Positions 53,428-62,343 of a DNA stretch of 64,000 nucleotides are shown here, piece after piece (within the stretch, counting starts at the first letter, position 1; each line of letters starts with the position of its first letter). The notes below the pieces were generated by a model that worked only from the letters and a program-made list of their open reading frames with translations, had not been told where the DNA came from and ran no database searches. The stretch is from Streptomyces sp. NBC_00344 (GTDB taxonomy: Bacteria > Actinomycetota > Actinomycetes > Streptomycetales > Streptomycetaceae): NCBI RefSeq assembly GCF_036088315.1, contig NZ_CP107996.1:2252501-2316500 (forward strand), read 5' to 3'. The position numbers were made by a program, and so were the translations under genes.

Positions 53428-54288
53428 ATGTTGCGGTTGGGACGGCGCGAGTTCGACGCGCACGAACCGGTGATCATGGCGATCGTGAACCGGACCCCGG
53501 ACTCCTTCTACGACCAGGGAGCCACTTTCCGCGACGAGCCCGCGCTGGCACGCGTGGAGCAGGCGGTGTCCGAGGGCGCCGCCATCATCGACATCGGCGG
53601 GGTCAAGGCGGGCCCGGGCGAGGACGTGACGGCCGAGGAGGAGGCGCGGCGCACGGTCGGCTTCGTCGCCGAGGTGCGGCGGCGCCACCCCGATGTGGTG
53701 ATCAGCGTCGACACCTGGCGCCACGATGTGGGCGAGGCCGTCTGCGAGGCGGGCGCCGATCTGCTCAACGACGCCTGGGGCGGGGTGGACCCGAAGCTGG
53801 CGGAGGTGGCCGCGCGGTGCGGTGCCGGTCTGGTCTGCACCCACGCGGGGGGCGCGGAGCCGCGCACCCGGCCGCACCGGGTCGAGTACGAGGACGTCAT
53901 GGCCGACATCCTGCGGGTGACGGTCTCGCTCGCCGAGCGGGCGGTCTCGCTGGGCGTACGGCGCGACGGCATCATGATCGACCCCGGTCATGACTTCGGG
54001 AAGAACACCAGACACTCGCTCGAGGCCACCCGCCGTCTCGGCGAGATGACGGAGACGGGATGGCCCGTGCTGGTCTCCCTCTCCAACAAGGACTTCGTGG
54101 GCGAGACCCTGGACAGGCCGGTGAAGGAGCGGGTGCTGGGGACCCTGGCGACGACCGCGGTCTCGGCGTGGCTGGGGGCGAGGGTGTACCGGGTGCACGA
54201 GGTCGCCGAGACACGGCAGGTGCTGGACATGGTGGCGACGATTGCCGGACACCGGCCACCGGCGGTGGCCCGGCGGGGGCTGGCGTAG
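53428..54288 (+). CDS. folP2: Dihydropteroate synthase paralogue FolP2
   Basis: A 286-residue DHPS-fold protein. It keeps NRTPDSF at residues 21-27 (pterin/Mg2+ loop), SVDTWRHDVGEA, and SNKDFVGE. The DPGFGFGK-type motif reads DPGHDFGK, and RVHEV closes the barrel. These variations are those of actinobacterial FolP2; reports on the mycobacterial protein found no clear DHPS activity. A folate-cluster folP should lie elsewhere. AGGAGG precedes ATG 53428. Confidence 0.85.
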   Translation: MLRLGRREFDAHEPVIMAIVNRTPDSFYDQGATFRDEPALARVEQAVSEGAAIIDIGGVKAGPGEDVTAEEEARRTVGFVAEVRRRHPDVVISVDTWRHDVGEAVCEAGADLLNDAWGGVDPKLAEVAARCGAGLVCTHAGGAEPRTRPHRVEYEDVMADILRVTVSLAERAVSLGVRRDGIMIDPGHDFGKNTRHSLEATRRLGEMTETGWPVLVSLSNKDFVGETLDRPVKERVLGTLATTAVSAWLGARVYRVHEVAETRQVLDMVATIAGHRPPAVARRGLA

Positions 54289-54307
54289 CGGCGTCCCGCC
54301 GCCGGAG

Positions 54308-54348
54308 CGCCGCTACGCCCCGCCGGTGACCGGCGGGGCGTAGCGGCG
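54308..54348. terminator. Perfect 19-bp hairpin, bidirectional
   Basis: CGCCGCTACGCCCCGCCGG (54308-54326) and its complement (54330-54348) flank TGA between folP2 and the convergent LOG-family gene. Confidence 0.88.
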
Positions 54349-54365
54349 GACCTCCCGGAGTCCGG

Positions 54366-55124
54366 TCAGCCCTCGAGTCCGGTCTCCTTCGTCACGAGGT
54401 CCACTGCCTCTTCCACGTCATCCGTGACATGGAAGAGCAGCAGATCGTGCTCCGATGCCTTCCCCTCGGCCACCACCGTCCCCCGCAGCCAGTCCACGAG
54501 CCCGCTCCAGTACGCCGTGCCGAACAGGACGATCGGGAACTTGGTGACCTTCCGGGTCTGCACCAGCGTCAGCGCCTCGAACAGCTCGTCCAGGGTGCCG
54601 AGGCCGCCAGGCAGGACCACGAAACCCTGGGCGTACTTCACGAACATCGTCTTGCGGACGAAGAAATAACGGAAGTTCACACCGATGTCGACATGCGGGT
54701 TGAGTCCCTGCTCGAAGGGCAGCTCGATGCCCAGGCCGACCGAGATCCCGTTGGCCTCCCTGGCACCACGGTTCGCGGCTTCCATCGCGCCGGGCCCGCC
54801 GCCGGTGATCACTGCGAAGCCCGCGTTCACCAGGGCGCGGCCGATACGTACACCGGCGTCGTAGTCCGGCGATCCGGGCCGGGTACGGGCCGAACCGAAG
54901 ACGCTGATGGCGCTGGGCAGTTCGGCCAGCGCACCGAAGCCTTCCACGAACTCCGACTGGATCCGCATGACCCGCCAGGGGTCCGTGTGCACCCAGTCCG
55001 TGCCGTCCTCGGTGGTGTCGAGCAGCCGCTGGTCGGTGGTGCCGGACTGGACCTGGTCCCGGCGGCGCACCACCGGGCCGAGCCGCTGTTCCTCCGGCGC
55101 CGGTGCTCCCTCAGGGTTGCCCAT
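54366..55124 (-). CDS. LOG-family (TIGR00730) Rossmann protein, cytokinin riboside 5'-monophosphate phosphoribohydrolase type
   Basis: A 252-residue protein with SVFGSARTRPGSPDYDAG, ITGGGPGAMEAANRGA, and the active-site PGGLGTLDELFE. The family hydrolyses N6-substituted or plain AMP to base and ribose phosphate (M. tuberculosis Rv1205). A 60-residue N-terminal extension is present. ATG 55124 has GGAGG upstream. Confidence 0.9.
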   Translation of the reverse strand: MGNPEGAPAPEEQRLGPVVRRRDQVQSGTTDQRLLDTTEDGTDWVHTDPWRVMRIQSEFVEGFGALAELPSAISVFGSARTRPGSPDYDAGVRIGRALVNAGFAVITGGGPGAMEAANRGAREANGISVGLGIELPFEQGLNPHVDIGVNFRYFFVRKTMFVKYAQGFVVLPGGLGTLDELFEALTLVQTRKVTKFPIVLFGTAYWSGLVDWLRGTVVAEGKASEHDLLLFHVTDDVEEAVDLVTKETGLEG

Positions 55125-55189
55125 GTTGTGCTCCCTCCGCTGTGCGTGTCCCGCCAGCCTAGGTCGGCACGTGTGACGAATGGGGAAAT

Positions 55190-56269
55190 TCAGGCCGTCA
55201 GCCAGGCGCGAAGTCGTTCCTCGGCGTGTGTGATCTTCGTGATCTCGACCCGCTCGTCCCGTTTGTGCGCGAGCAGCGGGTTACCGGGGCCGTAGTTCAC
55301 CGCGGGCACGCCCAGCGCGCTGAAGCGCGACACGTCCGTCCAGCCGAACTTCGGTCTGGCGACGCCGCCCACCGCCTCCATGAAAGCGGCGGCCGCGGGA
55401 TGCGAGAGGCCGGGCAGAGCGCCGCCGGTGTGGTCGTCCACGATGAACTCGTCGACGTCGCAGTCCGCGAAGAACTCCCTGACGTACGCGAGGGCCTGCT
55501 CCTCACTGCGGTCAGGCGCGTAACGGAAGTTCACGACCACCGTGCAGGCGTCGGGGATGACGTTGTTCGCGACGCCCGCCTCGATCCGTACGGCGTTGAG
55601 GCCCTCGTGGAACTCCAGGCCGTCGATCACCGGCCGGCGCGGCTCGTACGCAGCCAGTTTCGCCAGGATCGGCGCTGCCGTGTGGATCGCGTTGGACCCC
55701 ATCCAGCCGCGTGCCGAGTGTGCCCGCTCACCCTTGGTGCGCAGCAGTACCCGCAGGGTCCCCTGGCAGCCGCCCTCGACCTCCCCGTCGGAGGATTCGA
55801 GGAGTACGGCGAAGTCGGCGACCAGCCAGTCGGGGCGGGCCTCCGCGACGTGCTTGAGGCCGTTGAGCTCCGCAGCGACCTCTTCGTTGTCGTAGAAGAC
55901 GAAGGTGAGGTCCCGGTTCGGCTCGGGGAGTGTCGCCGCGATACGCAGCTGCACCGCCACACCGGACTTCATGTCGCAGCTGCCGCAGCCCCAGAGCACC
56001 CCGTCCTCGTCGAGCCGGGACGGCACGTTGTCCGCGATCGGCACGGTGTCCAGGTGTCCGGCCAGCACGACACGCTCGGCGCGCCCCAGATTCGTACGGG
56101 CGACGACGTTGTTGCCGAAGCGGTCGACGGTCAGATGCGGCAGCGCGCGAAGCGCCTCCTCGACCGCGTCCGCGAGGGGCTTCTCGGTACCGCTCACGGA
56201 CGGGAAATCCACCAGCTGGGCGGTCAGGGCCGGGCCGTCGAGTGTGAGGTCAAGCGGGGTGCGGGACAT
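55190..56269 (-). CDS. dapE: Succinyl-diaminopimelate desuccinylase DapE
   Basis: A 359-residue M20-family enzyme of lysine and cell-wall diaminopimelate synthesis. Metal ligands: His in LAGHLDTVP, Asp in GSCDMKSG, the Glu pair in YDNEEV, further Glu/Asp and a final His in NPLLAHKRDE. The lid domain has LRTKGERAHSARGWMGSNAIH. It lies 3 kb from dapC, which supplies its substrate. Confidence 0.95.
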   Translation of the reverse strand: MSRTPLDLTLDGPALTAQLVDFPSVSGTEKPLADAVEEALRALPHLTVDRFGNNVVARTNLGRAERVVLAGHLDTVPIADNVPSRLDEDGVLWGCGSCDMKSGVAVQLRIAATLPEPNRDLTFVFYDNEEVAAELNGLKHVAEARPDWLVADFAVLLESSDGEVEGGCQGTLRVLLRTKGERAHSARGWMGSNAIHTAAPILAKLAAYEPRRPVIDGLEFHEGLNAVRIEAGVANNVIPDACTVVVNFRYAPDRSEEQALAYVREFFADCDVDEFIVDDHTGGALPGLSHPAAAAFMEAVGGVARPKFGWTDVSRFSALGVPAVNYGPGNPLLAHKRDERVEITKITHAEERLRAWLTA

Positions 56270-56307
56270 GGCTCAGACCCTAACGCAGCCTCCAGTACGG
56301 TGGCCTC

Positions 56308-57237
56308 GTGTCCCAGCCCAGCACCGCACCCCGCCGTGGCCGCGCCCTCCGTATCGCGGCGGCTGTCGTCGTCCTGCTCGCGCTGGCTGGTTATGTGATC
56401 GCGCAGTACGTCACGGGGGGCGGCGGCGCACCGCACTGCACCGCGGGCTCCAGGGGCGGCGACACCTATGACCTCAGCCCCGAACAGGCCGTCAACGCCG
56501 CGACCATCTCCGCGGTCGGTACGGCGCGGGGGATGCCGGAGCGTGCGGTCACCATCGCACTGGCCACCGCGCTCCAGGAGTCCGGGCTGCGCAATCTCGA
56601 CCACGGTGACCGCGACTCGCTCGGGCTGTTCCAGCAACGGCCCTCGCAGGGCTGGGGCAATGCCGAGCAGATCCAGGATCCGGTCTACGCGGCCGGGAAG
56701 TTCTATCAGCACCTCAGCCTGGTACCGGGCTACACCCGGCTTCCGCTGACCGTCGCCGCGCAGCGGGTGCAGCACAGCGCCTTCCCCGACGCGTACGCGA
56801 AACACGAACCGGACGCCACGCTGCTGGCCTCGGCCCTGACCGGCCGGGTGGCCGCCTCGTTCACCTGTTCGGGAGCGCAGAGCACGATGGCCGGCGATCC
56901 GGCGAAGGTCCGGTCCCAGTTGGTGCGGGCCTTCGGTTCGGGGGCAGCACCCACGGGCCGGTCCGCGGGGCGGTCGGATCTGACGGTGCCGGTGGCCAGG
57001 GCCGGAGACGCGGCAGCCGGCACGAAGCCCGCCGGGGGCCCGGCCGGGCGGCGCGGCTGGGAACTCGCGCACTGGGCGGTGGCCAACTCGGCCGCCCTCC
57101 GTATCGAGCGGGTCGCCTATGCGGGCCGGGAGTGGACCGCGGGCGCCGACGGGAACTCCTGGAGCAGGCCCTCTCCGAAGTCTGCGGGCCCGGCGGCGCA
57201 GGGCACGGGCGACGTCCGCATCGAACTGGTGAAGTAG
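56308..57237 (+). CDS. Exported lysozyme-fold-like protein, Streptomyces type
   Basis: A 309-residue membrane-anchored protein. N-terminal membrane segment RALRIAAAVVVLLALAGYVIAQ, then a domain with ALATALQESGLRNLDHGDRDSLGLFQQRPSQGWG, the Glu-containing motif of SLT/lysozyme-like muralytic folds. A probable transglycosylase-type enzyme; some databases name relatives heavy-metal transporters, which the sequence does not support. GTG 56308 follows TACGGT by 6 nt, a leaderless start, divergent from dapE. Confidence 0.78.
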   Translation: MSQPSTAPRRGRALRIAAAVVVLLALAGYVIAQYVTGGGGAPHCTAGSRGGDTYDLSPEQAVNAATISAVGTARGMPERAVTIALATALQESGLRNLDHGDRDSLGLFQQRPSQGWGNAEQIQDPVYAAGKFYQHLSLVPGYTRLPLTVAAQRVQHSAFPDAYAKHEPDATLLASALTGRVAASFTCSGAQSTMAGDPAKVRSQLVRAFGSGAAPTGRSAGRSDLTVPVARAGDAAAGTKPAGGPAGRRGWELAHWAVANSAALRIERVAYAGREWTAGADGNSWSRPSPKSAGPAAQGTGDVRIELVK

Positions 57238-57559
57238 CGACGGAACGGCCCCGTCACGCCTTCCGCACACCCGCACGACCGATCACTCGGAAGCATCACC
57301 CGAGGCAGGTCCGGAGTGGTCTCCCGCTGCCCTGCTCGGAGGTCGGCTCATGATCCGGAATCACCATGGGCGACAAGGGAAGTGACGATTCATCAAGTAC
57401 ATCGGCGCGACATCATTTGTCCGTTTTTATCCGAAGCCGATTATGCGACCCATTAAAAAGTCTTTACCTCTGGTCACCGCAACTTCCCCCTCCCCTCGAG
57501 CGGTTGTCACTGCGTCCGAACGCCGGACATTCACCGTCCCCTCCCGCTCAAGGAGCACC
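57238..57559 (+). promoter_or_regulatory. Intergenic region upstream of small secreted protein
   Basis: About 320 bp with no clear gene. Positions 57340-57480 are strikingly AT-rich for this genome (ATTAAAAAGTCTTTAC at 57452-57467), as is usual for promoter regions here. No clear -35/-10 pair could be assigned. Confidence 0.4.
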
Positions 57560-57910
57560 ATGTCCCTCTCCCTGACCCGTCGGATCGCCCGTGCCGCGCT
57601 GCTCATCGCGGCGGGTGCAGCCCCCGTGGTCGGTGCGGCCGGCGCGGCCGGCGCCGCGACACTCCCGGCGACGCCGAACCTGGGCGGCATGACCGCGCTC
57701 GACAGCGCCGGCCTGGGTGCGGTCGGCGGCACCGCCCACCAGGCCACCGGTCTGACCGGCGGCGCCACCGCCGGCGCCAAGACCGTCAAGAAGGCCGTCC
57801 CGACCGCCTCGGGTGCCGTCGCGAAGGTCGGCAGGACCGCCACCCCCCTCGGCGGGGCCGGCCTGCCCACCGACCAGCTGCCGGTGAAGAACCTGCCGCT
57901 GGGCAAGTGA
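57560..57910 (+). CDS. Small secreted Ala/Gly-rich protein
   Basis: A 116-residue protein with signal peptide (RRIARAALLIAAGAAP to AGAA) and a mature part rich in Gly, Ala and Thr with periodic KT/KK segments, ending LPVKNLPLGK. No enzyme motif. ATG 57560 has AAGGAG 5 nt upstream. Function unknown; could be a surface or developmental protein. Confidence 0.72.
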   Translation: MSLSLTRRIARAALLIAAGAAPVVGAAGAAGAATLPATPNLGGMTALDSAGLGAVGGTAHQATGLTGGATAGAKTVKKAVPTASGAVAKVGRTATPLGGAGLPTDQLPVKNLPLGK

Positions 57911-57952
57911 CCGCGCAGAGCCTGGCGCCGGGCCGGTAGCGGCTCGCTCCAC

Positions 57953-57996
57953 ACGACAGGGCCCCGGAGAGCATCCGCTCTCCGGGGCCCTGTCGT
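57953..57996. terminator. Perfect 20-bp hairpin, bidirectional
   Basis: ACGACAGGGCCCCGGAGAGC (57953-57972) and its complement (57977-57996) flank ATCC between the small secreted protein and dapC, which converge. Confidence 0.88.
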
Positions 57997-58010
57997 ACCG
58001 GGTCAGGGGC

Positions 58011-59108
58011 CTACTGGCCCAGCCGCTTCACCGCCGCCGCCACCCGCTCGTCCGTGGCCGTCAGGGCCACGCGCACGAACCGCTCGCCGGCCGGGCCGTA
58101 GAAGTCACCAGGGGCCACCAGGATGCCCAGCTCGGCCAGGTGGGCCACGGTCTGCCAGCAGGGCTCGTCGCGGGTGGCCCACAGGTAGAGGCTGGCCTCG
58201 CTGTGCTCGATCCGGAAGCCGTGCGCCTCCAGCGCCGCACGGAGTGCCGTCCGCCGGGCCGCGTACCGCGCCCGCTGCTCCTGGACATGGACGTCGTCCC
58301 CGAGCGCGGCGACCACCGCCGCCTGCACCGGCGCGGCCGTCATCATCCCGCCGTGCTTGCGGATCCGCAGCAGTTCGCCCAGCACTTCGGCGTCACCCGC
58401 CAGGAAAGCGGCACGGTATCCGGCCAGGTTCGACCGCTTGGACAGCGAGTGCACGGAGATCAGGCCTTCGAACGAACCGCCGCAGACCGCCGGGTGCAGC
58501 ACCGAGACCGGCTCCGCCTCCCAGCCGAGCTCCAGATAACACTCGTCGCTGGCGACGAGCACGTGGTGCTCGCGGGCCCAGCGCACGATACGGGCCAGCT
58601 CCTCCCGGGAGAGGACCCGGCCGGTCGGGTTCGACGGCGAATTGAGCCACAGCAGCTTCAGCCCCGCGGGGTCGAGCTCCGTCGGATCGTCGTACTCCAC
58701 CGGCTCGGCGCCGCAGAGCCGCGCACCGACCTCGTACGTCGGGTAGGCGAGCCGGGGGTAGGCCACCCGGTCACCGGCGCCGAGACCGAGCTGGGTGGGC
58801 AGCCAGGCCACGAGTTCCTTCGAGCCGACGACCGGCAGCACATGGGTGTGCGCGACATCGCGCGCACCGAGCCGCCGCTCGCACCAGGAGGTGAGGGCGT
58901 CCCGCAGCGCGGGCGTCCCCCACACGGTCGGATAGCCCGGCGAGTCCGCGGCGTCGATCAGCGCGTTCCGGACGACCGCGGGAACCGGGTCCACCGGCGT
59001 GCCGACGGAGAGATCCACGATGCCGTCCGGATGGGCGGCGGCGGTCGCCTTGTACGGCTCGAGCTTGTCCCAGGGGAAGACGGGAAGACGCGATGAGACT
59101 GCGGACAC
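58011..59108 (-). CDS. dapC: N-succinyldiaminopimelate aminotransferase DapC
   Basis: A 365-residue class I/II aminotransferase. Family segments: DLSVGTPVDPVP, NSPSNPTGRVL, SDECYLELGW, and the PLP lysine in SLSKRSNLAGYR. It forms N-succinyl-2-amino-6-ketopimelate's amine product for DapE. GTG 59108 is the first start of the frame. The ferredoxin gene lies 94 nt upstream in the same direction, as in M. tuberculosis Rv1177-Rv1178. Confidence 0.93.
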   Translation of the reverse strand: MSAVSSRLPVFPWDKLEPYKATAAAHPDGIVDLSVGTPVDPVPAVVRNALIDAADSPGYPTVWGTPALRDALTSWCERRLGARDVAHTHVLPVVGSKELVAWLPTQLGLGAGDRVAYPRLAYPTYEVGARLCGAEPVEYDDPTELDPAGLKLLWLNSPSNPTGRVLSREELARIVRWAREHHVLVASDECYLELGWEAEPVSVLHPAVCGGSFEGLISVHSLSKRSNLAGYRAAFLAGDAEVLGELLRIRKHGGMMTAAPVQAAVVAALGDDVHVQEQRARYAARRTALRAALEAHGFRIEHSEASLYLWATRDEPCWQTVAHLAELGILVAPGDFYGPAGERFVRVALTATDERVAAAVKRLGQ

Positions 59109-59202
59109 AGAGCTTCACTTTCTCGTACGGACGTGCGCTGCGCGGGAAACACCGCGGCCCCGTACGGCAGCATCGCCGTACGGGACCGGGAGCGTTACGG
59201 GG

Positions 59203-59523
59203 TCAGCCGTTCTGCGGAGGCAGCGCCGCGATGAAGGGGTGGTCACGCTCGATGAGACCGAGCTTGGAGGCGCCACCGGGCGAACCGAGTTCGTCGAAGA
59301 ACTCGACGTTCGCCTTGTAGTAGTCCTTCCATTCATCCGGGGTGTCGTCCTCGTAGAAGATCGCCTCCACCGGGCACACCGGCTCACAGGCACCACAGTC
59401 GACGCATTCGTCCGGGTGGATGTACAAGGACCTGGAGCCCTCGTAGATGCAGTCGACGGGGCACTCCTCGATGCACGCCTTGTCCTTGACGTCGACACAA
59501 GGCTGCGCGATGACGTAAGTCAC
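59203..59523 (-). CDS. fdxA: 7Fe ferredoxin
   Basis: A 106-residue ferredoxin with one 3Fe-4S and one 4Fe-4S cluster. Cys9, Cys17 and Cys50 match 3Fe ligands; Cys21, Cys40, Cys43 and Cys46 match 4Fe ligands; Cys25 is extra, as in Azotobacter FdI. GTG 59523 has AGGAGGA 8 nt upstream. Likely an electron carrier for cytochromes P450 or other enzymes. Confidence 0.95.
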   Translation of the reverse strand: MTYVIAQPCVDVKDKACIEECPVDCIYEGSRSLYIHPDECVDCGACEPVCPVEAIFYEDDTPDEWKDYYKANVEFFDELGSPGGASKLGLIERDHPFIAALPPQNG

Positions 59524-59636
59524 GCTGTCGTTCCTCCTCGGTAGGGCTGCTCTGCGCGGGAGCGCGGCGTCGTCGATGCCCACACCTAGTATCTCCGTTC
59601 CTGGGCACGATCCGAACAGGAGGGGCGGAGAGAGCT

Positions 59637-60632
59637 GTGGAATTCACCACCGGCGGACAACTCGAGGTCCGAATTACACCCCATGACGTGGGCAAACGGG
59701 TATCAGTCCGGCAGCTCACGGGGGAGAGCACCGCGGGGGGAAAGTTCACCGACACGGTCGGGGTTCTCACATCCTGGAACGACGGTGTGCTGTCCATCAC
59801 ACGGCGGTCGGGCGTGTCGGTGCGGATCGAGGAATCGGTACTGGTCGCGGGCCGGGTCGTGCCCGCCGCACCGGCCAGGCGGCGCGGCCCGGCGGCCACT
59901 TTCGCCGAGCTGGCACGGGCCGGAGCGCGTGCCTGGCAGCCGGTGGAGTGCGAGTACCTGGGCGACTGGCAGCTGAGGGCCGCGGCGGGCTTCACCCGGC
60001 GCGCCAATTCGGTGCTCCCGCTGGGCGACCCCGGGTGCCCGCTGGACGAGGCGCTCGACCGGGTCCGCGCGTGGTACGCGGCCCGGAACCTGCCTGCGTA
60101 CATGCAGCTGGCCACCGGCCACGAGGGCACCCAGGAGGCGCTGGCAGCCGAGTTGGAGCGGCGGGACTGGACGCGTGAGGTGACCGCGCTGATCAGGACC
60201 GGTGCGCTCGCCCCGATCGGGGATCTCGACGTGGACGTCTCCCGGGTCACGCTGTCCCGTTCCTTCGACGACGCCTGGCTGTCCCGGTACGGGCGCTTCA
60301 GCGCCCCGGGCCCCGAGGTGACGAAGGTCATCGCCAGCGGCCCTTCCACCTGGTTCGCCTCGGTCGCCGGGGGGCGGGAGACCACCGCCGCGATCGGCCG
60401 CTGTGTGGTCGACGGGCGGTGGGCCGGCTTCATGGCGATCGAGGTGGATCCCGCGGCCCGCCGTCAGGGGCTGGCCACCGCCGTGATGACGGCGCTCGCC
60501 CGCAGGGCGCTCGGCGAGGGCGCATCCGCCGCCTGGCTCCAGGTCGAGGAGGAGAATGCGGGGGCCCGCACCCTCTACGACGGTATGGGCTTCGAGACCC
60601 ACCACAGCTATCACCACTTCCGATCCGCCTGA
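59637..60632 (+). CDS. GNAT acetyltransferase with N-terminal SH3-like domain
   Basis: A 331-residue protein. The first 75 residues (RITPHDVGKRVSVRQL, WNDGVLSITRRSGVSVRI) form a small beta-barrel as in the Rv0428c family. The C-terminal GNAT domain has AIEVDPAARRQGLATAVMTALA (acetyl-CoA loop) and VEEENAGARTLYDGMGF. Substrate unknown. GTG 59637 has GGAGAG upstream. It ends 20 nt before the SirB1-type gene. Confidence 0.85.
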   Translation: MEFTTGGQLEVRITPHDVGKRVSVRQLTGESTAGGKFTDTVGVLTSWNDGVLSITRRSGVSVRIEESVLVAGRVVPAAPARRRGPAATFAELARAGARAWQPVECEYLGDWQLRAAAGFTRRANSVLPLGDPGCPLDEALDRVRAWYAARNLPAYMQLATGHEGTQEALAAELERRDWTREVTALIRTGALAPIGDLDVDVSRVTLSRSFDDAWLSRYGRFSAPGPEVTKVIASGPSTWFASVAGGRETTAAIGRCVVDGRWAGFMAIEVDPAARRQGLATAVMTALARRALGEGASAAWLQVEEENAGARTLYDGMGFETHHSYHHFRSA

Positions 60633-60652
60633 CCGGAGGCGAGGAGGACACC

Positions 60653-61498
60653 ATGGACGAGGAAGACTCCACCGGCCGGCGAGCGCAGTTCGCCGACGAG
60701 GTCCGGTCCGCGCGGCCCGACCTCGCACTGCTGTGTCTGCTGGTGGGCGCGGAGGCCGACCCGCTGCTGGGCCGGCACGGTATCGACGCGGCCCAGATCG
60801 AACTGGACCGACTGGCCGGGCTGCTGCCCTTCGGGATCACCCGGGCCCGGGACTGGGCGCAGGCACTGGCCGAAGTCCTTGGCGTACGGAACGGCTTCAG
60901 GGGCAGTGCGGGCGACTACCGGCGTCTGGAGTCGTCACTTCTGCACGAGGTGCTGCACCGCCGCCGGGGCCTGCCGATCCTGCTCTCGGTGGTCTGGATC
61001 GAGGTGGCCCGGCGAGCCGGTGCGCCGGTGTACGGAGTCGCTCTGCCGGGCCATTTCGTGGTCGGCTTCGGCCACCCGTCGGACCCTCCGGAGCGGCAGG
61101 TCCTGGCCGATCCGTTCGACGGCGGCCGACTGCTCACCGGGGAGGACGCGGGCCTGATGGTGGCCGGCGCCACCGGCGCGCCGCTGGATCCTGCCACGCT
61201 CGCTCCGGCAGATCCGCCCGCGATCGTGCTGCGCATTCTCCACAACATCCGGGCCTGGGCCGCTGCCCGGCCCGAGCGCACCGACGTACAGCTGTGGGCG
61301 ATCGAACTGTCCCTGCTGCTGCCCGCCCACCCGGCCAGGCTGCGCTACGAACGCGCCCGGCTGCTGGTGGAACGCGGCGAGTTCCTGCGCGGGGCCGCCG
61401 AGATGGAGGAGTACGCCGAGGTGGTCGCGGCGGTCGAGCCGGACACCGCGGAGACGATCCGCGGGCGCGCCCGGTCCGCGCGGGCCATGCTCAACTGA
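60653..61498 (+). CDS. SirB1-like transglutaminase-fold protein
   Basis: A 281-residue protein. The SirB1_N domain has LLHEVLHRRRGLPILLSVVWIEVARRAGAPVYGVALPGHFVVGF, followed by a TPR-like region (LSLLLPAHPARLRYERARLLVERGEF). The usual Cys of a transglutaminase is absent from this stretch, so peptidase activity is doubtful. GAGGAGG precedes ATG. It overlaps the AraC gene tail-to-tail by 8 nt. Confidence 0.85.
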   Translation: MDEEDSTGRRAQFADEVRSARPDLALLCLLVGAEADPLLGRHGIDAAQIELDRLAGLLPFGITRARDWAQALAEVLGVRNGFRGSAGDYRRLESSLLHEVLHRRRGLPILLSVVWIEVARRAGAPVYGVALPGHFVVGFGHPSDPPERQVLADPFDGGRLLTGEDAGLMVAGATGAPLDPATLAPADPPAIVLRILHNIRAWAAARPERTDVQLWAIELSLLLPAHPARLRYERARLLVERGEFLRGAAEMEEYAEVVAAVEPDTAETIRGRARSARAMLN

Positions 61499-62294
61499 CC
61501 CCGCCGGTACGGGCGTACCGGCCCGGAGTGATACCCACCACCCGCTTGAAGTGCCGTGTCAGATGGGACTGGTCGTAGAAGCCGGTGGCCAGGGCGACCT
61601 CGCCGGGCCGCTGCCCGTCGAGCAGCAGTCCGCGGGCGCGGTCGACCCGCCGGGACATCAGGTACTGGTGCGGGGTGATGCCGAAAGCGCTGCCGAAGGC
61701 GCGCACCAGATGGGTGGGGTGGGCGTGCACCAGCATTCCGGCCTCGTCCAGCGTCACCCCCTCGACCAGCCGCTCGTCGATGAGCTCACGCAGCGCGCGG
61801 GCGACGCCGGGGTCACCGTCCGGCGGGCGGGCGGTGAGCCCCGGCCGCAGATGTCCGCGCAGCCGCTCGCCGATCAGCGCGAGACGGCTCTCGGCCTCCA
61901 GCTCGTCGCCGGGGCGCGCCAGCGCCGTGTGCAGTTGGCCCACCCGTCGCCGGAGTACCGGATCCGCCAGATCGGGCCGGTCCACCGCCGCTCCGATGAA
62001 GCCTGCGTCCAGCTGGGTCATGTCCAGATAGAGCACCCGCTTGCGGAAGCCCTGCGGGGTCGCGGGTGACCCGTTGTGCGGCACCTGGGGCGGGAGCAGG
62101 GACACCGTGTCGCGCGGGGTGCCGTGCTCATGACGGTCCAGGTCGTAGCGGACCGCTCCGTCGTCGACGATCAGCAGCGTCCAGGCGTCATGGACGTGCA
62201 TGGGATAGGTGTGCTCGGTGAAGCGGGCATGGAAGACCTCCACGACACCCGCGACCGGCGGGCGCCATGCGGAGATCTGCTGCCGGGCCACCAT
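61491..62294 (-). CDS. AraC-family transcriptional regulator
   Basis: A 267-residue regulator. The N-terminal cupin part has HTYPMHVHDAWTLLIVDDG; the C-terminal two helix-turn-helix units include LDEAGMLVHAHPTHLVRAFGSAFGITPHQYL and VALATGFYDQSHLTRHFKRVVGITPGRY. ATG 62294 follows TACGTT by 6 nt (leaderless). Its start is 49 bp from the divergent DUF2000 gene, which it probably controls. Confidence 0.9.
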   Translation of the reverse strand: MVARQQISAWRPPVAGVVEVFHARFTEHTYPMHVHDAWTLLIVDDGAVRYDLDRHEHGTPRDTVSLLPPQVPHNGSPATPQGFRKRVLYLDMTQLDAGFIGAAVDRPDLADPVLRRRVGQLHTALARPGDELEAESRLALIGERLRGHLRPGLTARPPDGDPGVARALRELIDERLVEGVTLDEAGMLVHAHPTHLVRAFGSAFGITPHQYLMSRRVDRARGLLLDGQRPGEVALATGFYDQSHLTRHFKRVVGITPGRYARTGGVS

Positions 62295-62343
62295 GCAAGG
62301 AACGTACAAGACGGCGCGGCGGGGCAGGCCGCAGTCTCGAGGC

